From Vibrio sp. CAU 1672 (lineage in GTDB: Bacteria > Pseudomonadota > Gammaproteobacteria > Enterobacterales > Vibrionaceae): a DNA stretch of 37,929 bases. This document shows positions 17,352 to 24,203 of this stretch, piece by piece. The stretch's first letter is position 1. Each line of letters opens with the position of its first letter. The notes below the pieces were generated by a model that did not search any database, was not told the origin of the DNA, and saw nothing but the letters and a program-made list of their open reading frames with translations. A program made the translations under genes and the position numbers. The stretch is taken from positions 1 to 37,929 of the forward strand of contig NZ_JARHUF010000029.1 in the NCBI RefSeq assembly GCF_029223195.1. Reading direction: 5' to 3'.

Positions 17352-18590
17352 TTATTGTAATTGGTTAAAAACTTTTAAGTAACTTTGTGTTACAACGTCT
17401 TGTGACCACAACTTGACTGCTCTCTTTCTTGCATTCAACTTCAATTGTGGATTATCCTCTCCCGTACACCATTCAATTCCACATGCTAGATCTTTAACAT
17501 CAAACACTTTTGCTAAATAGCCCGTCATTCCATGTGAAACTACATCTTTTAGACCCGTCGTATCAAAAGCAACAACTGGAACTCCACACGATTGTGCTTC
17601 AGATGCCGTTTGACCAAATGCTTCTAACCGCGAAGGTACCACCATCACATCTAATGTATTGTAAAACAGAGAGAGAGTAATATCGTCGTTCAAATGACCA
17701 ATAAACTCCACAGGTAAACCGATATCTGGCATTACTCTTGGTTTTGATTGACCGAATACGACGCACCGATAATCGCCTTTGTGCTCGATACTCTTTAATG
17801 CATCTTTAAGCAAGTCAAAACCTTTTCTGAGATCAGTTCCCCCTCCTAAAGCACCAAAACCAATAATTTTTTTATTATCATCGATATTAAAAATAGAGCG
17901 AGAAAAATCTTTGCATAAAGGCCTATAAAGGTTAGTGTCGAGCGCATTAGGAATTGTGAAAACTTTTGAGTTTCCAAACAATTCGCTTTCAGCAGCACAT
18001 TGCGTTAACCAATCACTTGGGGTAACAATTGTCATATCGTTCCCCCAGTATTTCCGTTTTCTATTCCAAATAGATTTATTCAAATCAAACTTATTGCTAA
18101 AACTTTGATTAAAATTAGATATTTTTCCTCTTTTATATATAATGTCGTGTTCTCTATAATTATCTACATAGTGTTCTCCACCGCAAAATGCCCACATATC
18201 ATGCAGTGTCATAACTATTGGCTTTTGAATTTTTGCTATCTGCTTGATCGATAGCGCATTATGGTTGCACCAATGTAGATTAGTAATTTCTGCGCTAGAC
18301 TCGTTAATCTTAGATAATAGATTGCTACCAAAAAAATTTGCAGAATGTAGGACTGGATTATCTGTTTTATGAAAACTGACAATCTTTTTCTCTATTAGAT
18401 TGCAGAGAATATTACTGAAAATTTCTTGTTTGCTTAGAGCACAGTGAACAGAATTGAGATCGCTAAACTTTCTCACCACTAGCATTTCACTTTCTACTAA
18501 GGCACTATTTAAAAAGGCTTTATGAAGTCTAAAAGACGCTCGCGCAGCTCCTCCGGCAGTATCTGACTGCGCAACTATATCAACTTTCAA
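17352..18590 (-). CDS. Family 4 glycosyltransferase, WcaC-like
   Basis: A 412-residue GT-B enzyme. DTAGGAARASFRLH near the start and TLHDMWAFCGGEHY near residue 128 are typical of WcaC-type transferases. The C-terminal block VVPSRLEAFGQTASEAQSCG with PVVAFDTTGLKDVV binds the nucleotide sugar. It is similar over its length to 12296-13543, suggesting duplication. It overlaps the upstream family 2 gene by four bases (ATGA), so translation is coupled. Donor sugar unknown; fucose or mannose is possible given the GDP-sugar genes, but this is a guess. Confidence 0.85.
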   Translation of the reverse strand: MKVDIVAQSDTAGGAARASFRLHKAFLNSALVESEMLVVRKFSDLNSVHCALSKQEIFSNILCNLIEKKIVSFHKTDNPVLHSANFFGSNLLSKINESSAEITNLHWCNHNALSIKQIAKIQKPIVMTLHDMWAFCGGEHYVDNYREHDIIYKRGKISNFNQSFSNKFDLNKSIWNRKRKYWGNDMTIVTPSDWLTQCAAESELFGNSKVFTIPNALDTNLYRPLCKDFSRSIFNIDDNKKIIGFGALGGGTDLRKGFDLLKDALKSIEHKGDYRCVVFGQSKPRVMPDIGLPVEFIGHLNDDITLSLFYNTLDVMVVPSRLEAFGQTASEAQSCGVPVVAFDTTGLKDVVSHGMTGYLAKVFDVKDLACGIEWCTGEDNPQLKLNARKRAVKLWSQDVVTQSYLKVFNQLQ

Positions 18591-19492
18591 AATAACCTCC
18601 TAATTTTATTATATATTCTTCTAATCAGTGACTGTTTACTCTTTTTATAGAAGTTTATTATTTTGGTTTTGGCTAAATCATTTTCTTTTGACTGAACTAT
18701 CAATGGTTCATATTTTTCATTAACTTCTACATCGTATGTGTTTTCATTAAGGCTATTTTCTCCCGAACCATCATGACCAATATTACTCACATATGAAACT
18801 GCTGGATTTAAACAAAGTCCATTATTATCAAAAATCGTTGCATACCAAAAAACTGCCCATGTATTTATTTTTCCATCATAATTTGCTTTTACTTGAGCCC
18901 AAAAATTACTATTACCATCCAGATTAAACTTTTTTATTTTATTTGAGTCCCAATTCGAAACCAGATACTCAGGATTCTTATTAAAGCTTGACCACCTATC
19001 TGACCAAGTAGCCCAACCCCAACAATTCATCGTTTGCCACAAAAATGACCCTTGTAACCCTTTAGTATCAATAGGGTAATTCCAACCACTGATATGCCAA
19101 ACATTTCCTTTATCCTCATATTTATTTAAGGCTTCATTCATATATGTCAAAAAGTACTTTGAAGTTACAATATCATCCTCGACAATAATTGCCTTTCCAT
19201 GCTTTTGAATTACTTCAGACACTCCTTCAATAATGTTTCTCGCTAAACCATAGTTTTCATTTCTTATAATAATCTCAACTGATTCAAATCCTTTAACATT
19301 TGCAATTAATTCTTGAACTTCTCTAACTTTCAGTTCATCAGTATTATCTTTTGCTCCGTCAGCGTAAATATAGAGTTTAGTTTCTTTTGCTTGATGATTC
19401 TCTTTCAGTGCAAGTAATGTTTTTTCTGTATGTTCGGGACGACCATACACAAACATTATTACTGGAGCTTTTTTATTAGACAAAATTATCAC
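18587..19492 (-). CDS. Glycosyltransferase, GT-A fold (GNT-I/family 2-like)
   Basis: A 301-residue protein beginning with KAPVIMFVYGRPEHTEKTLLAL, followed by YIYADGAKD near residue 42 and IIVEDDIVTS near 98, the metal-binding acidic motif of this group. ISGWNYPI and NCWGWATWSDRW follow, tryptophan-rich segments that recur in such O-antigen transferases. It is soluble, with a basic C-terminus that may contact the membrane. It is second in the cluster A transcript after Wzx, overlapping both neighbours by four bases. Specificity unknown. Confidence 0.82.
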   Translation of the reverse strand: MIILSNKKAPVIMFVYGRPEHTEKTLLALKENHQAKETKLYIYADGAKDNTDELKVREVQELIANVKGFESVEIIIRNENYGLARNIIEGVSEVIQKHGKAIIVEDDIVTSKYFLTYMNEALNKYEDKGNVWHISGWNYPIDTKGLQGSFLWQTMNCWGWATWSDRWSSFNKNPEYLVSNWDSNKIKKFNLDGNSNFWAQVKANYDGKINTWAVFWYATIFDNNGLCLNPAVSYVSNIGHDGSGENSLNENTYDVEVNEKYEPLIVQSKENDLAKTKIINFYKKSKQSLIRRIYNKIRRLF

Positions 19493-20787
19493 CTTATCAA
19501 AAATAGACTTTTTATTTGAAGATTAAATATTCTTCTGTCCAAAATTAAATTAAGTAAGACCGCAGAAATTGCTTGCGATAATATCGATGAATATGCAGCA
19601 CCGATAATCCCAAACTTTGGTATGAGGAAAAGGTTAGCAACAATACATACAATCGCACCAACAAATGTTTTATATAAACTTAATATAGGCTTCCTTTCAT
19701 TCAGAATCCATAAGCTTTGTGCAACACCTAAATTTATAAAAACATTACTAAAGACGGATATAGAAAGCACCTTTGCTCCATCTATATAAGCCGAACCAAA
19801 AAGGAGTTGAATAATTTGTTCAGAAAACATGAAGATTGTTACGCTAACTACCCAACCAATTAAAGAGTATAAAGTAAACACATTCCTAAGTATCTCCATG
19901 TATTTACTTTCATTTTCACTCTTTGCTCTTGCTATCATCGGAGCAATACTTGTAGACAAAACCATCGGTATCACCGTCCACAATGTTGCTAAAGGTATTA
20001 CTGCTGCAAATACTCCTAGTTTCTCATCGCCTAAAATACTCTTGATCATTAACTGATCAATTCTCATATATATTAGTATCGATATACTACTTAAAATAAA
20101 AGGCCATGATTCTGAAATAATATCTTTTGCCACAGACATTGAAAAAAACCAATTTTTCCCAGTCGGGAATTTTTTATATGAGATATATAGTCCTACAGCA
20201 GAAAGAAATGATTCTAAAGAAACTATAAAAGCGAAAGTTTTTATATCTGCATTTGACTTTATACATAAAACTTTAATTGCCGCTGCGATAATATAAGCTG
20301 TTAACTTAGCCGCTATAGTCCTTTTACTTTGGCTTTGACTTTGAAACCACAAATCCACTGTATCCGCTGACTGAAAAACTAATATACCACCAGCTAATAA
20401 AAACACTGAGAAATATTTACTTTCAAACCCGTATATAGTTCCAATCGAGATAGCAGCGATCAGGTAGCAGGTGATTCCTGATACAAGCCTTAATCGGTAT
20501 GATGTGCCTAATATGCTAGAAGCGGTTCCTTGATTGCTAGCTATGTTTCTGACAATAATTCCATCCATTCCCAAAAGTGCTAGCACTTGAAAAAATGATA
20601 GCATTGCTAACACATATGCTAGAATACCGTATTCAGCTGGACCTAAATACCTAGCTACCCAGGCACCAACTAATAACCCAATTACCAATCGAACAAATTT
20701 GTCTGAAACCAACCATAGTGAATTTTTTACTGCGGAAAGTACATCTGAATTTTTTTTAAATTTATTAATAATATTGCTAGGTTTCAT
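19489..20787 (-). CDS. wzx: Lipid-linked repeat-unit flippase Wzx (cluster A)
   Basis: A 432-residue polysaccharide-exporter family protein with about 12 hydrophobic segments. The N-terminus SLWLVSDKFVRLVIGLLVGAWVARYLGP and the following EYGILAY are the usual Wzx/RfbX opening, and the C-terminal half has the FGIIGAAYSS motif. It should flip undecaprenyl-diphosphate-linked repeats to the periplasm. It is the first intact gene of cluster A. About 1.5 kb of leader with a dead insertion element separates it from the JUMPstart site, and translation of the next gene overlaps it by four bases. Confidence 0.9.
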   Translation of the reverse strand: MKPSNIINKFKKNSDVLSAVKNSLWLVSDKFVRLVIGLLVGAWVARYLGPAEYGILAYVLAMLSFFQVLALLGMDGIIVRNIASNQGTASSILGTSYRLRLVSGITCYLIAAISIGTIYGFESKYFSVFLLAGGILVFQSADTVDLWFQSQSQSKRTIAAKLTAYIIAAAIKVLCIKSNADIKTFAFIVSLESFLSAVGLYISYKKFPTGKNWFFSMSVAKDIISESWPFILSSISILIYMRIDQLMIKSILGDEKLGVFAAVIPLATLWTVIPMVLSTSIAPMIARAKSENESKYMEILRNVFTLYSLIGWVVSVTIFMFSEQIIQLLFGSAYIDGAKVLSISVFSNVFINLGVAQSLWILNERKPILSLYKTFVGAIVCIVANLFLIPKFGIIGAAYSSILSQAISAVLLNLILDRRIFNLQIKSLFLIR

Positions 20788-20835
20788 ATAATGTACGTTA
20801 AGTATATGTGGTTAAATTTTGCTAAGACTCGTAAC

Positions 20836-20863
20836 CACGGAAAAATCATGAACATCCCCGTCA
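20836..20863. repeat. 28-bp repeat R2, copy 2 (left end of the dead ISAs1 element)
   Basis: One mismatch from 2585-2612. It lies just past the C-terminal codons of the dead transposase. Compared with the inverse of R1 at 21841-21872, about 14 of 18 positions agree (CACGGAAAAATCATGAA against CAGGGCAAGATCATGAA), so the two fit as imperfect terminal repeats of one element. Confidence 0.55.
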
Positions 20864-20869
20864 TTAGAG

Positions 20870-21480
20870 GCTCGCCAGAACCTTCAAAAGGTAGTCAGAA
20901 TCCATCGCACACATCGCTCTTTTGTGCTAAATACTCGCTTTAAAAGTCGTTTCACTCTTCAGCATGTTCAAACATATCTGTCTGATCCTTGCAAAGTTCT
21001 CTGCTCTTTCTTCTGCTCGTTTTCGGCAAGTATCTTCACCAAATGTCGTATCTCAGGACCAATGCTCATTCCATTTGTGTAGGATAAGCGTTCACCACGT
21101 GAATCGTTCCTCTACTCTTAGAGCTATCGTAAGAGCAACGTAATGTCTTTTCCATCAATAGCAATGACTTCACCGTCCGTCAGCGGATGGTAGTCTTTTA
21201 TTCAAGCTATAAAGCTTCTTTGCAACGCCGATGGATTAATTATCCCCATTACACGAGACAAGGTATCGGCTGAGGGAATACCTGCATTAAAGTCACCGTT
21301 CTGTTTCAAGAAATCAAGACGAGTATTCCCGATGTCAATAATGCCATCCCAGCTATCATGGCCCGACAAAACATCACATATTGTCAGTAAAGTAATGTCT
21401 GATAATTTATGTTCGGGCCTTCTTAGCGATAGTCTTTAATGATCTGGAAATGCATAAATCGGTTGTTAACACGCTCATAT
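20870..21480 (-). pseudogene. ISAs1-family transposase relic
   Basis: Fragments on the minus strand read, in order, RFMHFQIIKDYR, LSDITLLTICDVLSGHDSWD, GIPSADTLSRVMGIINP, TDGEVIAIDGKDIT, SKSRGTIHVVNAY and a C-terminal DYLLKV. These are the characteristic segments of ISAs1/H-repeat transposases, including the first catalytic aspartate (AIDGK). At least two in-frame stops, a frameshift after the AIDGK segment and loss of the middle of the protein (between about 20.96 and 21.05 kb) make it dead. The start would lie near 21476. Confidence 0.85.
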
Positions 21481-21711
21481 TTAGGCTCCTGAATTGCTAT
21501 AGAAACCATTACAAAACAACAAAAAGAGCTATAAGAGAATCTTTAGTTTCATGAGGTTACACTAAAAAATGAGATTAACGTCCTGCTAGAGAATTAATCA
21601 CTGCGACTTCTTAGTCCTTACATATCAACGACCTTCATGCGGTTTCCCTGGGCCCTAGAACTGAGTAGTCCGTCAACCCTTTAAACAAGGGCATTTTCAT
21701 GAATTTTCATT

Positions 21712-21770
21712 ATTTAATCTCAGACATTCACGCCAACCCGAGACACTTTTTAGCCATTTTGAGACAGTCT
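21712..21770. repeat. About 60-bp segment shared with the rmlB upstream region
   Basis: On the minus strand the pattern is GTCTCAAAATG, then CTAAAAA, GTGTCTC or GTTTCAG, and ATG(C/T)CTGAGAT. It resembles 37748-37808 at roughly two thirds of positions, in the same orientation with respect to the downstream operon. It may be a relic of a shared 5' leader. Confidence 0.4.
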
Positions 21771-21840
21771 ATTGCACCTATCTCATTGTAATACATTGTT
21801 TTTGCCGTTTTTCCTTAACCCGCCCCAATAGGCTTTTTTT

Positions 21841-21872
21841 TTCCACAAGAGTTTTTCATGATCTTGCCCTGT
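21841..21872. repeat. 32-bp repeat R1, copy 2 (right end of the dead ISAs1 element)
   Basis: Perfect match, same orientation, to 92-123. The outer end is the CCCTG at 21867-21871. The pair of R1 copies brackets the whole of cluster A, about 21.7 kb apart. Confidence 0.6.
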
Positions 21873-22092
21873 ACCTCATCAAAGATGAGGGCGGATTAAG
21901 TAAGTGTTTATATTTAAATGGTTGTCTTGTGCAGCTTTATTAAGATGAAATAACGAGAATAAAGCTAAGACTGTTAGGCTGGTAAACGTTTAGATATTAA
22001 CTAGTTTGCTCTCTTAATGGAGCTTCTAGCCAGTTTCACAAACATTTAGGTTTGATAGGAATCATGAATGGTTTTATAGCCTTTTCCTACGC

Positions 22093-22266
22093 CTAACCAA
22101 CGACTAAATAGAAAGCTATGACAGCTTTGAGTCCGTCCCTCTGACGACAGAGACGTTTTTGTGTTTTTGTGTCTTTGTGTCTTTGTGTCTTTGTGTCTTT
22201 GTGTCTTTGTAGTAAGTATGTTGCCAGATAGCCTTCACGCGCCTGTTTTTCATTATTTTTTAACAT
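22093..22266 (-). CDS. Possible 57-codon leader ORF containing the octamer repeat
   Basis: From ATG at 22264-22266 the frame runs through the tandem repeat (coding a run such as RHKDTKTQRHKDTKTQ) to TAG at 22093-22095. It starts about 40 bases after the ops element on the cluster A transcript. No Shine-Dalgarno sequence is visible, the composition is unusual and I know no family for it, so it may be chance. It matters because any change in the number of 8-bp units not divisible by three would shift this frame. Confidence 0.25.
   Translation of the reverse strand: MLKNNEKQAREGYLATYLLQRHKDTKTQRHKDTKTQKRLCRQRDGLKAVIAFYLVVG
22155..22210. repeat. Octanucleotide tandem repeat in the cluster A leader
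   Basis: Seven 8-bp units: two of GTTTTTGT (22155-22170), then five identical units of GTCTTTGT (22171-22210). On the transcribed minus strand the units are ACAAAGAC and ACAAAAAC. They lie about 100 bases downstream of the ops element. Perfect short tandem repeats of this kind are prone to slippage. Confidence 0.9.
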
Positions 22267-22306
22267 CAGTTGCTATTCGTTGCGCTACGCTCTTTATCTG
22301 TTTTGG

Positions 22307-22345
22307 CACGCTACCGCCCTTAGGTCTGGCTCCTAAAGGCAAACA
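22307..22345 (-). promoter_or_regulatory. JUMPstart element with ops site (RfaH recruitment)
   Basis: Read on the minus strand, 22318-22307 is GGCGGTAGCGTG, a perfect match to the ops element that halts RNA polymerase and recruits RfaH. It is preceded by AGGAGCCAGACCTAAG, the typical remainder of a JUMPstart sequence. Orientation points it at cluster A. RfaH (not in the window) would be needed to transcribe the roughly 20-kb operon to its end. Such elements normally lie a few hundred bases or less from the first gene; here the distance is 1.5 kb. Confidence 0.92.
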
Positions 22346-22366
22346 TTTTTGTTGTCACTCACTAAG

Positions 22367-22383
22367 CACACAATTGTATAGCA
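22367..22383 (-). promoter_or_regulatory. Probable promoter of cluster A
   Basis: On the minus strand TGCTATACA (22383-22375) is a good extended -10 box. No strong -35 is visible at the usual spacing. The predicted start, near 22368, puts the ops element about 50-60 nucleotides into the transcript, the expected position for RfaH loading. Confidence 0.45.
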
Positions 22384-22472
22384 AACACATTGCAAACAGA
22401 AGTCACAAAATTACAAAAAACGTGCGCTATATCGACAATCTTTTGTTAGAAAATGCATTTTCTGTAATTTAA

Positions 22473-22745
22473 TTACTGACCAAAGACTCATTATGTGACT
22501 TTGGTGCCATAGCAAGCTACGTGCAAGATTGCACAAAGTAAAGCTTGATCACAAGTAGTTGTAACCATTAGTGATAAAAAACATGATGAATATCTAACTC
22601 TCTCTCACTTTCGTTATTTATCGATCATTGCGCCTTCTCTTCTGTCGCTATCATCGGCATGTTTCAACCATGCGGGAGGCGCAGCATTACACTGCCCACT
22701 GATGTAACCCAACTGCTACTAAACCGTTAAATCACAAGGCGCACG
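22473..22745. other. Divergent intergenic region before rjg
   Basis: No gene is seen. It separates the minus-strand JUMPstart promoter from plus-strand rjg and must hold the rjg promoter, which I cannot place with confidence. Ribosome binding for rjg is likely AAGG at about 22736-22739, six bases before its ATG. Confidence 0.4.
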
Positions 22746-24071
22746 ATGAACGTACTTCACCATGGCGGCAAAAATACCGTTACCGGCTCTTGTCATGAGC
22801 TGCAACTGAGCGGGGGCAGCATTTTAATCGACTGCGGATTATTGCAGGGTGCAGATGTGCAGGTCGGGCACCACACCTCATCACTTGCTATCGATTTCCC
22901 CATTGAGCCGATCCGCGCCGTGGTGCTGACCCATGCTCATATTGATCACATCGGCCGGCTGCCCTGGTTGTTGGCGGCCGGGTATCAGGGGCCGATTTAT
23001 TGCACCCATGCCACCGCTCAGCTGGTGCCTTTAATGCTGGAAGACGGGCTAAAGCTCCAGTTGGGGCTTAACCGTCAGCAACGCCAAAGAGTATTAAACC
23101 AAATCAGAAAGTTGCTGATGGGGTGCGATTACGACGTGTGGCAAACCATCAACACGCTGGCTGATGTCCGTTTCCAGCCCGCCGGGCATATTTTGGGTTC
23201 AGCCTATCTGGAGTTCAGACTCCCAAATGGTGAGGTGGTGGTGTTTTCCGGTGATTTAGGCGCTTCAGATACGCCGCTGCTGCCTGATCCGGCTCCTCCG
23301 CAACGTGCCGATTACCTGTTTCTGGAATCCACTTATGGTGATAAATGCCACGAAGATGTCGCTGCGCGTAGCCAGCGGTTAATGGCTGTCATTGATCATG
23401 CGCTTTCTGATGGTGGGGTAATTATGATCCCGGCCTTTAGCGTCGGCCGGACGCAAGAGCTGTTGTTTGATATCGAGCATTTAATTCATCAACAATCGCT
23501 GGATGGCAAACTGCCGATTATTCTGGACTCACCACTGGCTAACCAGATAACCAAGAGCTACCGCCAGTTTAAACAGTTGTGGGCCAGTGAAGCCAAGCTC
23601 CGGCTTGAAAGCCAACGTCACCCACTCGCATTTGAGCAGTGTATTACCATAAAAAGTCATCATGCGCATCAGCGCTTGGTTAACCGGCTGGCCAGCACCG
23701 ATGAGTCTGCGATCGTCGTGGCGGCATCTGGGATGTGCGAAGGGGGAAGGATCGTTAACTATCTAAAGGCGTTACTGCCGGACAGGCGCAATGATGTGTT
23801 ATTTGCCGGCTATCAGGCTCAGGGGACATTGGGAAGGCGATTGCAGGAGGGAGAAGCAAGCGTTGAGATTAACGGTCAGAAAATCGACGTCAATGCTCAG
23901 GTGCATACGATGTCAGGTTACTCGGCCCACGCCGATCAGGCCGGCTTAATCCGCTTTGTTGAGGGCATTCAGCCATTACCTAAAGAAGTTCACCTGATCC
24001 ATGGGGAAGCAAAGGCCAAAAGAAAAATCTATCGCCAGATCAGTAACCTTGGGTGCAATACTTTGCTATGA
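22746..24071 (+). CDS. rjg: Beta-CASP metallo-hydrolase (RNA-processing type), right junction gene
   Basis: A 441-residue metallo-beta-lactamase/beta-CASP protein. THAHIDH (62-68) is the metal-binding HxHxDH motif, with HILGSA and SGDLGASD further on. GMCEGGRIVNY and the C-terminal SGYSAHADQAG contain the beta-CASP histidines. This family cleaves RNA and is related to CPSF73 mRNA 3'-end factors. In Vibrio the gene called rjg marks the right junction of the O-antigen locus, and this protein fits that position. Its codon use is clearly more GC-rich than the glycosyltransferase genes on both sides, consistent with a conserved flanking gene. Assignment as rjg is from family and position. Confidence 0.85.
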   Translation: MNVLHHGGKNTVTGSCHELQLSGGSILIDCGLLQGADVQVGHHTSSLAIDFPIEPIRAVVLTHAHIDHIGRLPWLLAAGYQGPIYCTHATAQLVPLMLEDGLKLQLGLNRQQRQRVLNQIRKLLMGCDYDVWQTINTLADVRFQPAGHILGSAYLEFRLPNGEVVVFSGDLGASDTPLLPDPAPPQRADYLFLESTYGDKCHEDVAARSQRLMAVIDHALSDGGVIMIPAFSVGRTQELLFDIEHLIHQQSLDGKLPIILDSPLANQITKSYRQFKQLWASEAKLRLESQRHPLAFEQCITIKSHHAHQRLVNRLASTDESAIVVAASGMCEGGRIVNYLKALLPDRRNDVLFAGYQAQGTLGRRLQEGEASVEINGQKIDVNAQVHTMSGYSAHADQAGLIRFVEGIQPLPKEVHLIHGEAKAKRKIYRQISNLGCNTLL

Positions 24072-24138
24072 TGGCGAGAAAAACCCTCACACCTTAACAA
24101 TTATCTATATTGCCCCTATTAGGATCGCCTCTTTTTGC

Positions 24139-24166
24139 TTGAGATAGAATCAATGTCCGTTAGAAT
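24139..24166 (+). promoter_or_regulatory. Candidate promoter of the wecA-like gene
   Basis: TTGAGA at 24139-24144 and TAGAAT at 24161-24166, spaced 16 bases, lie about 40 bases before the ATG. The match to sigma-70 consensus is moderate. It would separate wecA expression from rjg. Confidence 0.35.
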
Positions 24167-24203
24167 AGACAGCGTAAAACTATAATCGTCCGTTGGTCAC
24201 ATT

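Larger units (their letters stand above)
20836..21872 (-). mobile_element. Decayed ISAs1-family insertion element (IS1358-like)
   Basis: About 1.04 kb bounded by R2 on the left and R1 on the right, holding a ruined ISAs1-type transposase on the minus strand. ISAs1 elements are usually somewhat longer, consistent with internal deletion. A further ISAs1-like end (AAGGGCATTTTCATGAATTTTC, starting about 21687) lies inside, so the right-hand 187 bp might be a separate small element nested or abutting. The whole lies in the leader of cluster A, between ops and wzx. Element boundaries are approximate. Confidence 0.65.
21481..22092. other. Leader and insertion debris between the ops site and wzx
   Basis: No intact gene. 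It includes the ISAs1-like end near 21686-21709, a 60-bp segment (21712-21770) similar to one upstream of rmlB (37748-37808), and the R1 copy at 21841-21872. From 21873 to 22092 I see only short open frames. If transcription starts at the JUMPstart promoter, all of this is untranslated leader of cluster A. Confidence 0.5.

Noticed and set aside
22155..22210. CRISPR-like array
   Set aside because: Units are 8 bp in direct tandem with no spacers; it is a simple sequence repeat.
22161..22472. Plus-strand open frame of about 100 codons starting in the octamer repeat
   Set aside because: Its start is made of the tandem repeat (LCLCVFVSLCLC), it runs antisense through the JUMPstart element, and it has no family features.
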